Source: Tetramitus jugosus | Lineage: Eukaryota; Heterolobosea; Eutetramitea; Acrasida; Vahlkampfiidae | Assembly (NCBI GenBank): GCA_937625935.1 | Contig: OW569388.1 | Coordinates: 124,001 to 188,000, forward strand | Direction of reading: 5' to 3' | Length of the DNA stretch: 64,000 nucleotides | Shown here: positions 55,300 through 64,000 of the stretch, piece after piece | How positions within the stretch are numbered: position 1 is the first letter of the stretch | How the letters are laid out: every line of letters starts with the position of its first letter | Position numbers and translations under genes: made by a program | Notes under the pieces: generated by a model | What the model was told of the DNA's origin: nothing | Databases searched by the model: none | Seen by the model: the letters and a program-made list of their open reading frames with translations, nothing else

Positions 55300-55590
55300 A
55301 ATCTTCCAGCAGGAAGTCCCTAAAAACAAATGAAAACAACAATAGTAGAAATGCAAAGCCGTATTATCAAAGTTACGAAGAGATATCGATGCGACATCAA
55401 GTACTGCTTGACGGAGATTATCGTTGTAAACGAGAAAGGCCAATGGGAAAACGACAAGGTAGAAAGAGGAACAAATGAGGCCTAATTTCACAATCAGAAT
55501 GTGGGACCATTTAGTTCAATATGTCCACGGTGTTCCTCAATACATTTCTCTGGAGGGTCATGACATTCTGATTGAAACCGTCTTGTAATT
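55300..55590 (+). pseudogene. Decayed continuation of the Fanzor-like element
   Basis: Protein-like sequence continues after 55299 in shifting frames. One frame from about 55330 gives QSRIIKVTKRYRCDIKYC and CLTEIIVVNEKGQWEN, and another near 55500 gives VGPFSSICPRCSSIHFSGG with a CxxC knuckle as in TnpB/Fanzor zinc ribbons. Stops separate the pieces. No plausible GT-AG introns join them. It looks like the eroded C-terminal half of the preceding ORF with the central catalytic part deleted. Confidence 0.35.
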
Positions 55591-55698
55591 TCCACAAACT
55601 CCTGGAACCACAGAGATTTTTAGCGGAAATTTTCGTACTAAAAATAAAACTTAGCAATTCTGTTTCCGAAGGACAAGTGTCAGTGAGACATGTGTCCA

Positions 55699-55716
55699 TT
55701 CCTGAACTTTAGAAAA
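55699..55716 (+). promoter_or_regulatory. Heat-shock element
   Basis: TTCCTGAA is a perfect TTCnnGAA dyad, followed in phase by two partial units (TTA, AAA). It lies six bases upstream of the TATA box of a small heat-shock protein gene, the expected position for HSF binding. Confidence 0.5.
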
Positions 55717-55722
55717 GAGTTG

Positions 55723-55730
55723 TATAAAAG
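55723..55730 (+). promoter_or_regulatory. TATA box of the small heat-shock gene
   Basis: TATAAAAG, 74 bases before the ATG at 55805 and just downstream of the heat-shock element. It is one of the clearest core-promoter signals in the window. Confidence 0.6.
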
Positions 55731-55804
55731 GAGGGAATGTAAAGCACAGAAAACCAAAGCACAACAAATACCAAAATCGAAACTTGCAGACCTAAATCAC
55801 AAAG

Positions 55805-56661
55805 ATGTCCAATCAATCCAAGAAATATCAACACCTATTCATCCTTATCATCTTAATTATCATGTTAGTCACTCTCGTGGCTTCCTCACTGGCCGAGAGT
55901 GGAGCTCAAGATCTGTTGGAATCGATTGCCACTGTGAACATGGCCACAGAAACCACTAAGAATACATTGCCTGAAGGTCTACCCGAAACTCCAAAGAAAA
56001 TTTTGGAAGAGAACATTACGGTAGAGAAGGAAGCAGAAGAACCAAAGGAACAAACAAAAGAAAAACAGATTTTTATTGAGAAACAAGTATCTCCAACAAA
56101 GCCAGAGAAGAAACTTCGACAGAAGATTGCAAGACGGAACAGGAGATCGAAGGCGTTGGAGAACAGAATCTATCGTCCATTCGATGGTCTACTCAGAAAC
56201 ACCCTCGACTCTTTCCATAGACGCAATGCCCGAATTCAAAGACTCTTTAATATGGAACTCTTGATTTCCCAATTCCATTCAGAAGAAACATGTTGAAATT
56301 CCCTGACTACTTGAGATTTCCAACCTTTGACCCCTTGGAACCAGTTAAGGACAAGAGAATTTACTCTGTCATGAACGAGAAGGAAGATAGATTTGTTGTA
56401 GAACTGTCAAATCTTCCAGAGAACCTCGAGAAGAAGGATATCAATGTGAAGATGAATATCCAAGGACAAACAGCTGCTCTGGATATTTCCAGCAAAATCA
56501 AGGACAGCATACTCGAGAAGAGATATGTGTTTGGATCAGCTAACAATGTGGATATTGACCAGGTGGCAGCCAAGTTTGATAACGAGAACCATCGCTTATC
56601 AATTGAAGTTATGAAGAAACCTGCTCAAAACCCTATTGTGAAGCAAATCAATATTGAATAA
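55805..56661 (+). pseudogene. Secretory small heat-shock protein (HSP20) gene broken by a frameshift
   Basis: Frame A (55805..56296, 163 codons) starts with a hydrophobic signal anchor (LFILIILIIMLVTLVASSLA), an acidic/basic linker and RPFDGLLRNTLDSFHRRNAR. Frame B (ATG 56290, stop 56661) carries the alpha-crystallin domain (EDRFVVELSNLPENLEKKDI, DNENHRLSIEVMK). Frame B is open upstream to about 56251 and reads LDFPIPFRRN before that ATG, so the break lies at about 56251-56270 and equals one missing base. No GT-AG intron can bridge it. It may be a sequencing error, a recent mutation, or two overlapping ORFs. Members in the secretory lumen are uncommon; most HSP20s are cytosolic. Confidence 0.62.
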
Positions 56662-56840
56662 CTTCTTCTTTATATGTATAATAAAAACAATTGAAAAATA
56701 ACAAAAATCTCAATCATGCCTGGTCAATTTGATGTCTGTACATTCGAGTACATCCTAACGTAACTGCGATGAATTACGTAAAAATTCTCTAAATTCCTAG
56801 ATTGGTTAATTGAATGTGTCTCTATGAGCAATCTTCTTCT

Positions 56841-58909
56841 CTATTCCAACTCTTTGTGGTAGATATCCCGTATGAAACCAAAGAGTAAAATCTGCCTTAC
56901 TTCATGCTCAAACAAAATCAGTGGATCCGGAGATGTTGACTGTAAAATCTCCTCAATCCTCTTTGGACAGAGTTGTGTAAGCTTCCTAACAGCAGTAGGT
57001 GCAGTATAAGTATCTATATGAATTGGCAAGAATGAAAGTGTAAGCATGATGTGAATGCGATGACATGTGTTCAATAAAATAGTAGAACCGTACCATAGAT
57101 GTCCTTCTTCTTTTGGTCCTTTTCTTGTTGATTCGATGTTGATTTCCACGAGGACACATCCATTAGGAAATCAATCAATTCTGAACAAAAACCATCTTGA
57201 ATTAAAGAATGAATATAAAAGTCATTCACTTGCTCACCCTTCAAAGCAACTTCCACTTTCTCTTCCTCTTCCTCACCATTTGGAGACTTGAGCACGAGAA
57301 CAACGGCACTCGGAATGCGCGTCACTGACATAAAAACACGCTTCGTGTATCCACCCTTTGTAATTAATCTGGAGTGTGTGCTCTGATACAAGTTAAGAAC
57401 ATCCTTATTGTATGGAAATAGAATCTCATATCTCGCTGATCTCAAATCAGAAAGATTGTACTCTGACAAGCGTACAAAGCTCTGATTGGCATGAATCACC
57501 TCTCCGTCTAACGAGAATGCAATCACTGGATCCGCAATTCCACTCATAATCATGTGTGTCTTCTGTTCCTCTTCATTGATCCGTTCTAAAGCAATGTTCA
57601 ACCTGTTCTGCGTTTCACTCACCAACTCCATCTTTTCAATTTCGATCTGACTCACAATACTCGAATGCTGTAAACTCTTGACCATACAAACAGCCGATGC
57701 AAGTAAAATAAATGAGATGCATATGGGAGACAACAGCGCAATCCATCTTCCATAACGTCTCTTGTTTGCGACAAACGATGGTTGCGCCACATAATAAATT
57801 CGATAAATTCGATTCACAGTCTCAATATCATCATAACGCACTTGCTTTGAGTTCTCAATCGTTTTCTTAATCTCCTTGTACTTGAGATCGGATTCATCCA
57901 AACTCGAATAAATTAAACTATCTTCTTCATTATTATTGTTCATGTCGAACACGGCGACAGTCACACCTTTCAACGTGCCCATCGCCTGCTTCATCAACGG
58001 TTGAAACTGGAAGAGACCCAATGCTAAACCAGTGTAATTTCCACTGAGATTAATCACTGGATCCAAAATGACGAAACCAGTGCTTCTCTTTTGCTCTTGA
58101 TACAGAATGACCTTTCGAGAGGCTGTCATCTTCAGTGTAGTGGTCGCCAAATGAACTGCACCCCTCACATTGACTCCAATTTCCAAATCTAACCCCAACA
58201 CTTCAATATTGGTCTCTAGAGGACTGGCCCACAACACTGGATGATACACGTTCGATTTGGGAGAAGGTTCCCACTCGTTTGTCGTATAATTCTTCACCTT
58301 GATGTAGTAATTAGAGTAGCAACCGCCAATTTTACGTGTGTCAGCCAAAAATTGATCAACGTCATCTCCAGACACACGAGGCACCCATTGCAATGATCGA
58401 ATATCATGTCGCAACGATGCAGAAGAGTTTGTAAACTGAAGAAACTCTTCCAGTGTGGCATTTCCACTGCGAATTGACAAGTATGACTTGAGCATCATGA
58501 CCTCTCTCATAGAAGAGGTCACTGTGCGGTCAAGATAACCCGTGTAGACCTTTGTGTACACTTCCAGTTCAAATTTTGTGTTTCGTTCATCCTCTTGGCT
58601 AAAGTAAAAGAATAACCAGAGTCCAACAGTGCCGGCACCCAAAATGAGCACGAGTGCAATGAGGAGCAACGGCAGATCGTACCGTAGATCGAGTCGTCGG
58701 AGGATTTTGGCCAGAAAACATTTGCGGAGGAACGATTTTTCGGTGTCGGACATGTCGTGGTTTTTGGTCATTTCGCCGCCTTGGTTGGTGACATTTGAAT
58801 GGAGTTCCAAGTCGATGTTACTTTCCTTGTTGTCATTGTGGTCGGTTCTGTGAGTTCTCGTTTTGTTGCTGTTTTGTCGTTGTTGAAAGATCCATGAGAC
58901 ATGGTTCAT
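56841..58909 (-). CDS. CHASE-PAS-RGS transmembrane receptor
   Basis: Two exons, 57094..58909 and 56841..57013, give 662 residues; the 80-bp intron starts GTACGG. Layout: cytosolic start, membrane segment at about 76-102 (LPLLLIALVLILGAGTVGLW), an extracellular CHASE domain at about 115-375 (RSLQWVPRVSGDDVDQFLAD, GFVILDPVINLSGNYTG), a second membrane segment near 390-412 (ICISFILLASAVCMV), a coiled coil, and PAS at about 452-560 (GIADPVIAFSLDGEVIHANQ). After the splice the C terminus becomes an RGS domain (GFCSELIDFLMDVSSW, KKKDIYDTYTAPTAVR, then PDPLILFEHEVRQILL). RGS accelerates GTP hydrolysis on G-alpha. The intron hides the second half of RGS. It is divergent from the ORF at 58980. Confidence 0.85.
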
Positions 58910-58979
58910 TCTCCAGAGTCAGGGAGTGCTGGATGTGACAATTGGTTTTGGTTGAATTCTTACTTACTGTCGTACGCAA

Positions 58980-59340
58980 ATGTTCTCCTTGTTGAAAAGA
59001 CTTGTCACACTCGGGGTGTCAAGTGTCAAGTTTTTCAGCCATCGAAATATCGCCAAATGCGAAACTCGAACGATCTACTCTTCTTTTGTCAATCCTCGCT
59101 CATAACAAACCACGGAATTTCTTCGACTCTCTCATTTCGCTCAGTGATCTAATTGATAAGATCTCACCTGAGAATCAAAAGTTTGTTGGCTGTAACAAAG
59201 ATAAGAGAACCTCTCTGGAATACAATGAGTTCCCTCGGTCCGATGGAATTCGAAGGAACTTCAATGTGCTACTAGGACCTGGAAGTCCTTTGCTTTTGGG
59301 TCTCCATCCTTCCTCCAAAGTTTCGAAAAAGGATATTTAG
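58980..59340 (+). other. Doubtful overlapping ORFs
   Basis: A 41-codon frame from ATG 58980 (MFSLLKRLVTLGVSSVKFFS) reads like a mitochondrial presequence. An overlapping frame from 59002 to 59340 has no ATG and reads FFDSLISLSDLIDKISPENQ and IRRNFNVLLGPGSPLL. A spliced gene could join them, but I found no convincing donor and acceptor. Function is unknown. Confidence 0.25.
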
Positions 59341-59935
59341 GGACGACAATCAGCTACAAGTTTTGCGATTGGATCATTTGCAGCTGAGTCAGGGAATTCA
59401 TCTTGAGGCGTCAAGATTGCGCGTCATGATTGTATACATGAAATGACCCAAAAAATTATGTTGCGGATGTGTTCGAGTCGGAAGTTAAAGGAAGATTGAG
59501 AGATCTTGTCCACAATACATATGGGAGTTTTCGACATTGAAGTTTCGATCTGCCAGATACCACAGCAAAAAGATATTGTACTTCTATTTTGTTTAAGCTA
59601 CATCAAACCTTTAACTTCAAGGCTGGGAAAATGAATGCGGCTGGTTAGAATTTCCGTCGTCGGAAACTCCGTCGCATCTTTGTGGAGGTATTTTTTTGCT
59701 TCATGAAAGCCATGTGACACTCGCAGAACTTTTCGAATCGCAGCGATTGTCATCTTAGCTCTCCCAACGATTACCGAATATCATCACTCTCAGTTATCAT
59801 CACTTGACCATCCCAAAAAACCAAACGCTCTTCACTATCTAAACAAACTCACAATCACTCTCCCTACCCACCCATAAGCTTTCTCCACTTTTTTGCATGA
59901 AATTCTTCTTGTAAGTTTTAACTCTCTTATGCAAA
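59341..59935. other. Intergenic region before the P4-ATPase
   Basis: About 590 bp with stops in all frames, presumably the promoter and leader of the ATPase gene. It ends in CATTACTC-type CA-rich leader sequence. I see no RNA gene. A GTAAGT at 59911 could be a leader intron donor. Confidence 0.4.
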
Positions 59936-62900
59936 ATGACGAACAGTAATCATAATCACCATCATCATCACCACCACATTGATATCAAGGAAGAACCACC
60001 ATCCTCAGCTTCCTCATCAACAACCATAGCTATAGACAACAATCGTCATCATCATCATTCACCTACTATCCTATCATCATCAACAACAACAACAGTAGAA
60101 GACAGGACAGAGCTATCACTGGAGAATCAATTACCCATTTTTGCTACCTTACCTCCACTCAAACAAGTCCATCTCTCCAAAAAACACTCTTCCAAAAAAT
60201 CATCTTCTTCCAAGAGAAAAGCTCATCATACACCAACATCAACAACGACAACAATAACAACCATCAGTAAGAGTCATAGTAGTCATCACATACACAATGG
60301 AGAAGATTTAGGAGAAGGCACTCGTGTCATCTCTACGGATCCAGAAATGGCCGATTCGCATGAAAAGCGTTCCAAAATTATTGTTCAATCGGAGGAATTG
60401 ACATTGCGCGATGAAGATGACTATGATGACAATGTTCAAGATGACGACGATGATGAGGATGAGGATGATGACAATCAAGTCAATAAGGATACCACAACAA
60501 CAACAACAACAACGAATTATGGTACCATTTCTTCATTTCATTCAAATCCATTGACTTTATCATCCATAGCTACAACATCTTCGTCACATCATCATACTAG
60601 TAGTAGAAGTAGTAAGCATCCTCATCACCATGGTAGTAGTAGTAGTGGTAAACATCGTCGATACAAGAGCACGAGTAGCAGTGATGGTGGTACTAGTATG
60701 AGCAACAATAACAACAAGGATGTTATTGGTGATGCAGTGGATGGAAGTGGAATGGACAATTATCATGATGGTGATGAAGCAAGAGTGCAAAAGCGAAGTC
60801 ACAAGAGTCATAATAGGAGTCATCGACGTGTTCATTCTTCGCATCACGGTTATTCATCGGTTCCTACTCCAACAACGACGACAACGGCTCACTTTACATT
60901 TTCTCGTCATGACAATCAGAGTAATCATCATGGTGGTAGTCATGGTAGTCAAGGTGATGGTGAAAATGGAGGTCGCAGTGGTAGTAGTGTAGCGACCTTA
61001 TCAAGACAAAAATCACGTGATGGAATCGCTAGTAGTAGCACAAGTCATGGTCATCATCATAGTGGTGGTGCCAGCAGTAGCAGTAGTAGTAGTAGTCATC
61101 ATGGTGGTGGAAAGCGAAAGAAATGTCGCCGAACAAAGAGTGAGATACAGCGCGAGGAAGAACATGCTGTGATTAATCATGATGACAAGGTCAAGGTTCA
61201 AAATTTTATCACGGAAGGTGCTGCTTCATACAACTTAACCATGTCACCACCAAAGATTAAGATTCCGACATCGTACTCATCGATTCGAAAGGTATTTGTT
61301 GGAGGTGAGGATGAGCCATTCTTGAGCGATGAAGAGAATGAAGAGGCAGTGGATGAAGCAGACAACAAGTGCGCAGAAGAGAAGAAGGTAGTGGACGAGA
61401 AGCAACAGTTGGTGTACTTGAATGATGAACCTGCAAACAGAAAAGTTCGAAGAAGAATGCCCAGCAATTATATTCGAACAACAAAGTACACGTTCCTGAC
61501 CTTTTTGCCATTCAATCTATTTGAACAGTTCAAGAAGATTTCGAACATTTACTTTTTGGTCACGATGGTTATCACTTTGATTCCCGGAATTTCACCAGTG
61601 TTTCCAGCCTCTTCGATCATGCCCCTTGCATTTATTTTAACGCTGACGGCGATTAAGGACGGTATTGAGGATTTGGCGCGCTTTAGAGAGGATCTAAAAG
61701 CAAACGGAGCCAAGGTGAAAATTGTAAGGAGTGGGGAGTTGAAGGAAGTGAAAACAAGTAATGTAAAAATTGGAGATATTGTGTTTGTGAAAAAAGACCA
61801 AGCGTTTCCCGCAGATCTCATATGTCTATCATCGCATCGTGAGGACGGTGCTTGCTATGTACAAACTGCGAATTTAGATGGTGAGAGTAATTTGAAACCC
61901 AAGTTTTCTGTTCGTGACACTGTTGCAATTAGAGATGATCACAAGGTTTTGTCCTCGATTCGGGCCAAAGTCAATGTTGAATTGCCTAATGCTCGATTGG
62001 ACAAATTTAATGGAAGTTTCCGATTGAAGGAACTATGTGGAGAGAAGGTAAAGCGAAAGAGAATACCGCTTGATGTTGATAATGTGCTCATGAGAGGTAG
62101 CATTTTGAAGAACACAAGATATATTTATGGAGCTGTGATATATGTAGGACAAGATACGAGACTATTCAAGAACTTGAAGAAGCCAAAGGCCAGAATGTCA
62201 TTGCTTGATAAGCGATTGAATATGTTGCTATGTTTCCTCGTTCTTCTACAACAAGCCATTTGTGGTTTGTACGTTGGATTGGCTTCCTTCTTCCAAAACA
62301 GAACCACTCGTTTCAGTTTCTACATGAACAATATTCTACCTGGTCGTACCTCGTTTGAGTATGTTGTCAGAAATTGGATGACCTATTTCATTCTGTTGAA
62401 TCTCGTTATTCCCATGTCTTTATTCGTTGGATTAGAGTTTGTGAAAGCATTCCAAGCAAAGCTAATGGAGGCTGATGATGAAATGAAAATAGTTGACGAT
62501 AGAGGTGAAACGATATCCATGATTGCGAAAACTTCTAATTTGAATCAGGAACTGTCCCAGATTGATGTCATTTTTTCTGATAAGACAGGAACACTTACGG
62601 AGAATCTGATGGAGTACAAGCAGTGTTGGGTCGATGGTACTTACTTTGGAGAGGACAAGGGAATGCTGTCGTGGATGATGAAGCACCCAAAGGTGAAACC
62701 GGTCAATGATCGAACAGATCCCATCGGTTATCACATGTACATGATTCATGAATTCTTGTTAGGTATTGTGTTGAATCATACCATTATTCCTGAACGATCA
62801 GACGAAGGTGAAATTTTGTTTGAAGGCCCAAGTCCTGATGAAATTGCTCTCATTTCTTGTGCCAAACAAAATGGATACTTGTTGGTTCAACGAACGACTT

Positions 62901-64000
62901 CTGGATTGGAGATTGCGATCAATGGCACATCATACTTTTATGAGATTCTAGTCAGCTTGGCGTTTACGTCTGACAGAAAGCGAATGTCAGTCATTACACG
63001 ATCCCCAGAAGGCAGGATTGTTCTTTACTCCAAAGGTGCCGACAATATCATGTTTGCCCGATCGATTATATCAAGCACTGACAAATCAGATATTGAAAGA
63101 GCATTGGATGTTTTTTCCCAGTCTGGGTTACGTACGTTGGTCATTTGTAGAAAAGAACTATCAGTCAGAGAGTATGAAGTGTGGTCAAGGCAATACCAAA
63201 AGGCAACTATTTCAACAAAGCAGAATAAGGATGATTTGATTGAGGAGTTGTCAAGTGCCATCGAACAAGGATTTGAGGTACTCGGTGCCACTGCTATTGA
63301 AGATAAACTTCAACAGGGAGTACCAGAAGCTATCGAGTTTTTGAGAAGAGCTGGATTCCAAATCTGGGTGTTGACTGGCGACAAGCCAGAAACAGCCAGA
63401 AATATTGCATATACTGCAAATGTGATCCAGAAGCACTCAATTGAAATTCGAATCCAGGAGTCACAATCCAGAAAGCATTGCAAAAAGAAGTTGATGATTG
63501 CTTGGACATTCTTGGAAGAAAACAAGAAGAAGAATGTTGATTATGCATTATTGATCGATGCTCAGTCTCTCAATTTCATCTTAGGACAGAAAAAGATTGA
63601 GGATAAGTTACTGCAAATTATCACGTATTGCAAAACGGCCGTATGTTGTCGTTTGACTGCTTTGCAAAAATCCCAAATTGTTCAGCTCGTTGAAAGACGA
63701 TGTAATAAGAAGGGATTGGGTATTGGTGATGGTGTGAATGATGTCTCGATGATTCAAGCTGCCACTGTAGGTGTAGGTATCATTGGTCGTGAGGGATCGC
63801 AAGCTGCTAGAGCATCGGATTACGCAATTCCGAGGTTCAAACATTTGGTGAGACTTCTCGCCGTCCATGGACGATACTCATATATCAGAAACAGTGATTA
63901 CCTTCATCTTTCCTTCTATAAGAACATGATCGTGGTGTACTCGCAATTGTTGTACGCTATCTTTGCTGGATTTACTGCTCAAACATTGTTTGAGTCATGG
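59936..64000 (+). CDS. P4-type ATPase (phospholipid flippase), 3' end beyond the window
   Basis: From ATG 59936 one frame stays open to the edge, over 1350 codons. The first ~500 residues are disordered: a His run (HNHHHHHHH), Ser/Thr/Lys/Asp tracts and dozens of HH/SS pairs. The P4 core then starts (RRRMPSNYIRTTKYTFLTFL and FEQFKKISNIYFL, a P4 signature). Next come the actuator loop ANLDGESNLKP, PMSLFVGLEFVK in place of the cation-binding site of ion pumps, and the phosphorylated Asp in FSDKTGTLTENLM. Then come EGPSPDEIALISCA, TGDKPETARNIAY and GDGVNDVSMIQAA. P4-ATPases move aminophospholipids to the cytosolic leaflet, usually with a CDC50 partner. The final membrane helices lie beyond 64000. 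Confidence 0.93.
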   Translation, partial: MTNSNHNHHHHHHHIDIKEEPPSSASSSTTIAIDNNRHHHHSPTILSSSTTTTVEDRTELSLENQLPIFATLPPLKQVHLSKKHSSKKSSSSKRKAHHTPTSTTTTITTISKSHSSHHIHNGEDLGEGTRVISTDPEMADSHEKRSKIIVQSEELTLRDEDDYDDNVQDDDDDEDEDDDNQVNKDTTTTTTTTNYGTISSFHSNPLTLSSIATTSSSHHHTSSRSSKHPHHHGSSSSGKHRRYKSTSSSDGGTSMSNNNNKDVIGDAVDGSGMDNYHDGDEARVQKRSHKSHNRSHRRVHSSHHGYSSVPTPTTTTTAHFTFSRHDNQSNHHGGSHGSQGDGENGGRSGSSVATLSRQKSRDGIASSSTSHGHHHSGGASSSSSSSSHHGGGKRKKCRRTKSEIQREEEHAVINHDDKVKVQNFITEGAASYNLTMSPPKIKIPTSYSSIRKVFVGGEDEPFLSDEENEEAVDEADNKCAEEKKVVDEKQQLVYLNDEPANRKVRRRMPSNYIRTTKYTFLTFLPFNLFEQFKKISNIYFLVTMVITLIPGISPVFPASSIMPLAFILTLTAIKDGIEDLARFREDLKANGAKVKIVRSGELKEVKTSNVKIGDIVFVKKDQAFPADLICLSSHREDGACYVQTANLDGESNLKPKFSVRDTVAIRDDHKVLSSIRAKVNVELPNARLDKFNGSFRLKELCGEKVKRKRIPLDVDNVLMRGSILKNTRYIYGAVIYVGQDTRLFKNLKKPKARMSLLDKRLNMLLCFLVLLQQAICGLYVGLASFFQNRTTRFSFYMNNILPGRTSFEYVVRNWMTYFILLNLVIPMSLFVGLEFVKAFQAKLMEADDEMKIVDDRGETISMIAKTSNLNQELSQIDVIFSDKTGTLTENLMEYKQCWVDGTYFGEDKGMLSWMMKHPKVKPVNDRTDPIGYHMYMIHEFLLGIVLNHTIIPERSDEGEILFEGPSPDEIALISCAKQNGYLLVQRTTSGLEIAINGTSYFYEILVSLAFTSDRKRMSVITRSPEGRIVLYSKGADNIMFARSIISSTDKSDIERALDVFSQSGLRTLVICRKELSVREYEVWSRQYQKATISTKQNKDDLIEELSSAIEQGFEVLGATAIEDKLQQGVPEAIEFLRRAGFQIWVLTGDKPETARNIAYTANVIQKHSIEIRIQESQSRKHCKKKLMIAWTFLEENKKKNVDYALLIDAQSLNFILGQKKIEDKLLQIITYCKTAVCCRLTALQKSQIVQLVERRCNKKGLGIGDGVNDVSMIQAATVGVGIIGREGSQAARASDYAIPRFKHLVRLLAVHGRYSYIRNSDYLHLSFYKNMIVVYSQLLYAIFAGFTAQTLFESW
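59951..59979 (+). repeat. CAT/CAC tract coding poly-His
   Basis: ACCATCATCATCACCACCAC near the start of the ATPase gene encodes a seven-His run; further His/Ser tracts recur to about 61100. Confidence 0.85.

Noticed and set aside
60584-60847. Antisense Met/Thr/Ser-rich frame opposite the P4-ATPase N terminus
   Set aside because: It is the complement of CAT/CAC/AGT tracts in a real coding frame, with no independent protein character.

Overview
This is a eukaryotic nuclear window. It resembles a Naegleria-type heterolobosean amoeboflagellate, judging by AT-rich, gene-dense DNA, short introns (57-216 bp, mostly GTATG/GTAAG...AG), Asn/Gln/His/Ser low-complexity tracts, and many Rab, ARF, RhoGAP, RGS and membrane-sensor genes. 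The species is inferred, because no marker gene such as rRNA is present. I see no tRNA, rRNA, CRISPR array or bacterial operon. Intron-containing genes were rebuilt by hand from splice sites, and each gives an integral reading frame.

Left part (1-19 kb): the 3' end of an unknown gene, a small membrane protein, a PH-DENN Rab regulator (minus), a CHASE4-like/HAMP/PAS membrane sensor, a TBC1D5-like RabGAP, a WW-WW-MyTH4-RhoGAP protein, an unknown coiled-coil protein, an ARF GTPase, and a SAC9-like phosphoinositide phosphatase with an added FYVE-like zinc finger. These are mostly membrane-traffic and small-GTPase functions.

Middle (19-31 kb): a two-gene accessory island (19.1-22.85 kb) lies between the SAC9-like gene and the dynactin p27 gene. 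It holds an unknown 310-aa gene, convergent with a long cysteine-rich, possibly transposase-derived ORF split by one in-frame TAA. Then come an F-box/LRR protein, a two-span membrane protein, a Rab11-like GTPase and a secretory-pathway protein with amphipathic repeats.

Right-middle (31-52 kb) is ordinary housekeeping: NatB auxiliary subunit, MTHFR, a SpoT/MESH1-like HD hydrolase, a 22-residue-repeat LRR protein with a decayed fragment downstream, a Tho1/MOS11-like RNA-export factor, a dual-specificity phosphatase, a PPR protein, an OMS1-like methyltransferase, a Rab2-like GTPase with a poly-Asn insertion, a double SET protein, a PICH/ERCC6L helicase and an EF-hand protein. Several pairs share short bidirectional promoters.

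Right part (52.7-64 kb) is rearranged. It holds a 56-aa zinc-ribbon ORF overlapping a small antisense F-box ORF, a fragment of VPS35, a Fanzor/TnpB-like N-terminal ORF with decayed downstream pieces, a secretory small heat-shock protein gene broken by a frameshift but keeping a heat-shock-element/TATA promoter, a CHASE-PAS-RGS receptor, and a P4-ATPase running off the right edge. The strongest candidates for something undescribed are the 19-23 kb island, the Fanzor-like remnant, the CHASE-PAS-RGS receptor and the SAC9-FYVE fusion.
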